From NCBI GenBank assembly GCA_027064245.1, contig JAMOPZ010000233.1, forward strand, positions 1 to 11,398: a DNA stretch of 11,398 bases. Reading direction: 5' to 3'. The DNA comes from Campylobacterales bacterium (GTDB lineage: Bacteria; Campylobacterota; Campylobacteria; Campylobacterales; Arcobacteraceae). The position numbers were made by a program, and so were the translations under genes. The notes beneath the pieces are model-generated. The model saw nothing but the letters and a program-made list of their open reading frames with translations. It ran no database searches and had not been told where the DNA came from. This document shows positions 10,359 to 11,398 of this stretch, piece by piece (within the stretch, counting starts at the first letter, position 1; the number at the start of each line of letters is the position of its first letter).

Positions 10359-10784
10359 ATGAATACTTTTAAATATGGACTAAGAGCAAGACCTTTTAAT
10401 TCAGACCCAGCCTTAGCAAATAAATGTGGTAATTTTAATCATTTGCTTCCTGATGAAATAGCAATAAAATTCCCAAAGGTATTAGAAGCAATAGGGGATA
10501 ATGCAAGACATGGTATGATTGTTTTGAATGTAAGACTAGAAGATGAATTTATTAGTAAGCATGAACTTATAGATATTAACAAACTTATAAATAAAGAATG
10601 GTTAGAGGCATTAAAAGTAATAGATTATCTTATTAAGAAAAATAGTTATAATAAATTTCAAACTGATTCTTTTTATGAGCAAATTAGAATGACCAAAGAA
10701 ACATTTTTAAAACTATGTGTAAGTTATGACTATAAAAGTGAAAATGACGTATATGCGTGGAGATACAACGAAGTTAATAGTTAA
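10359..10784 (+). CDS. Protein with weak resemblance to the DarA C-terminal domain (141 aa)
   Basis: Start ATG 10359 lies 8 bases after the leader's AGG. The N-terminal half reads KYGLRARPF at residues 5-13, then R-H-G-M-I-V-L at about 50-56 and a following EDEFISKHELIDI. This order, 'YG-x-R-x-RP ... RHG-I/M-V ... L-x-x-x-E-x-x-x-x-E-L', recalls short phage and plasmid proteins related to the C-terminal domain of DarA, a phage P1 head protein that protects DNA from restriction. The resemblance is from memory of the motif shape and is weak: the usual proline-glycine segment after RP is not obvious. The second half is helical (WLEALKVIDYLIKK, then a long helix). If right, this would be the only function-bearing clue inside the array. 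Confidence 0.7.
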   Translation: MNTFKYGLRARPFNSDPALANKCGNFNHLLPDEIAIKFPKVLEAIGDNARHGMIVLNVRLEDEFISKHELIDINKLINKEWLEALKVIDYLIKKNSYNKFQTDSFYEQIRMTKETFLKLCVSYDYKSENDVYAWRYNEVNS

Positions 10785-10857
10785 ACAATAAAATAAATTT
10801 AACAATCTAATGGCTTATTTAAAGAAGAGAAACAAATAAAAGAATATTGTATATTCC

Positions 10858-10886
10858 TTGACATTAATTACTAAATAATGTATAAT
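10858..10886 (+). promoter_or_regulatory. Array promoter-operator module, copy 13
   Basis: TTGACA (10858-10863), 17 bp, TATAAT (10881-10886), leader GGTATCTAAAAGAAAAAGG (one A shorter than usual) to ATG 10916. Arms are ACATTAATT and AAATAATGT. A small dyad, GAATAT-TGT-ATATTC (10842-10856), sits directly before the -35 box. Confidence 0.92.
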
Positions 10887-10915
10887 ATGGTATCTAAAAG
10901 AAAAAGGTTTACAAA

Positions 10916-11347
10916 ATGAAAATCACTCAAAGAATTATCGCAAAGAAACAAGAGATAGCAAAAGCTAAAAAAGTAAGCAATTTAAGTGCTGAACAACTTA
11001 TCGCTGAACTAAACAAAATGATAGATTATCAGGAACTTATTGAAAAATATTATTTATCAGAAAATGAGGTACTTAACAGAAGTATGGAACTAGCAGAAGA
11101 CAATCCTAGTAGTATTAGTAATCTAACATACATGGCTCTTGATATAGTCGCTGATGACTTTAAAATGAATGTTATGGAGTATGTAGAAAATAATAATCTT
11201 CAAGAGAAATATAATATGAGATGTATTAGTGATATAGCTGTAGACATAAGAGATGGTGCTTATCATTGTTCATTGAAAGATTATGACCTTGTAGACTACT
11301 CAGATGAAAATATTCTAAACTATTTAAAGGCAACTAGAAAGCAATAA
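10916..11347 (+). CDS. Helical protein of unknown function (143 aa)
   Basis: Start ATG 10916 follows the standard leader AAAAAGGTTTACAAA. The 143-residue product is predicted largely helical. It has a basic N-terminal helix (ITQRIIAKKQEIAKAKKVSN), then amphipathic helices (SAEQLIAELNKMIDYQELIE, ENEVLNRSMELAED, LTYMALDIVADDFKMNVMEY). The acidic C-terminal portion contains DIAVDIRDGAYHCS. The basic start and acidic remainder give a polar charge layout. There is no signal peptide, and the two cysteines are far apart. No family is recognised. An inverted repeat at the window edge follows the gene. Confidence 0.75.
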   Translation: MKITQRIIAKKQEIAKAKKVSNLSAEQLIAELNKMIDYQELIEKYYLSENEVLNRSMELAEDNPSSISNLTYMALDIVADDFKMNVMEYVENNNLQEKYNMRCISDIAVDIRDGAYHCSLKDYDLVDYSDENILNYLKATRKQ

Positions 11348-11372
11348 TGCTTTTTAGTGAAAACACATGATA

Positions 11373-11398
11373 ACAAGTAAGTTAATTAACTAACTTGT
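11373..11398. terminator. Near-perfect palindrome at the window end
   Basis: The last 26 bases are a palindrome with arms ACAAGTAAGTTAA and TTAACTAACTTGT, one mismatched pair. It lies 26 bases after the stop of 10916-11347. Whether a T-run follows is outside the window, so terminator and protein-binding site are both open. Confidence 0.45.

Noticed and set aside
2707..10886. Regular repeats as a CRISPR array
   Set aside because: Repeats are spaced by whole genes of different length and contain promoters; there are no spacers of uniform size.
2707..10886. Single-stranded-DNA promoters (Frpo type) of plasmid leading regions
   Set aside because: The palindrome would fold the spacer on itself and separate the -35 and -10 boxes. 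In Frpo-type elements the fold builds a double-stranded promoter. The promoters are complete as ordinary duplex DNA. The leading-region idea itself remains open.

Overview
The window is very AT-rich and uses standard stop codons, including TGA. It carries textbook TTGACA-17-TATAAT promoters and A-rich Shine-Dalgarno leaders. This suits a low-GC bacterial accessory replicon or island. Campylobacterota (Arcobacter/Sulfurimonas-like) is my best guess from composition alone, and no housekeeping gene confirms it. There are no tRNA or rRNA genes, no CRISPR array and no complete insertion sequence.

Left part (1-2500): the 3' end of a SET-domain protein gene, a short overlapping reading frame that looks truncated, a transposase C-terminal remnant, a start-less minus-strand remnant, an orphan copy of the promoter module described below, and more coding debris. 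These are followed by an apparently intact split HipA-type kinase module, HipS-like then HipT-like, with no HipB-like regulator in sight.

Right part (2500-11398): about seventeen small genes (63-188 codons), nearly all of unknown function and on the plus strand. Most are single-gene or two-gene units. They are driven by near-identical copies of one promoter module. I count thirteen copies, including the orphan at 985 and a decayed one at 3888. Each intact copy has TTGACA or TTGACT, exactly 17 bp, TATAAT, then an A-rich leader with the core TATCTAAAAAGAAAAAGG. The 21 bp from the ACA of the -35 box to the first T of the -10 box form a palindrome, perfect in two copies (4970-4990 and 5661-5681). 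This is a convincing shared operator, so the genes look like one regulon controlled by a factor encoded elsewhere. The genes themselves are not recognisably related to each other.

Exceptions inside the array are informative. One gene (7191-7568) is on the minus strand with an equally strong promoter but a different dyad. One gene (3521) has a -10 box flanked by yet another dyad. The downstream members of two-gene units are reached by overlap, by a 2-base gap or by a short intergenic gap.

By analogy with lytic-phage host-takeover regions and the leading regions of conjugative plasmids, I infer that this is a switch-on array of small accessory effectors, possibly anti-defence or host-manipulating. 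One product (10359-10784) has a weak resemblance to the C-terminal domain of phage DarA anti-restriction proteins. One carries a zinc ribbon, one is a three-pass membrane protein, and several are highly acidic. The function is inference; the shared promoter-operator architecture is read directly from the sequence.
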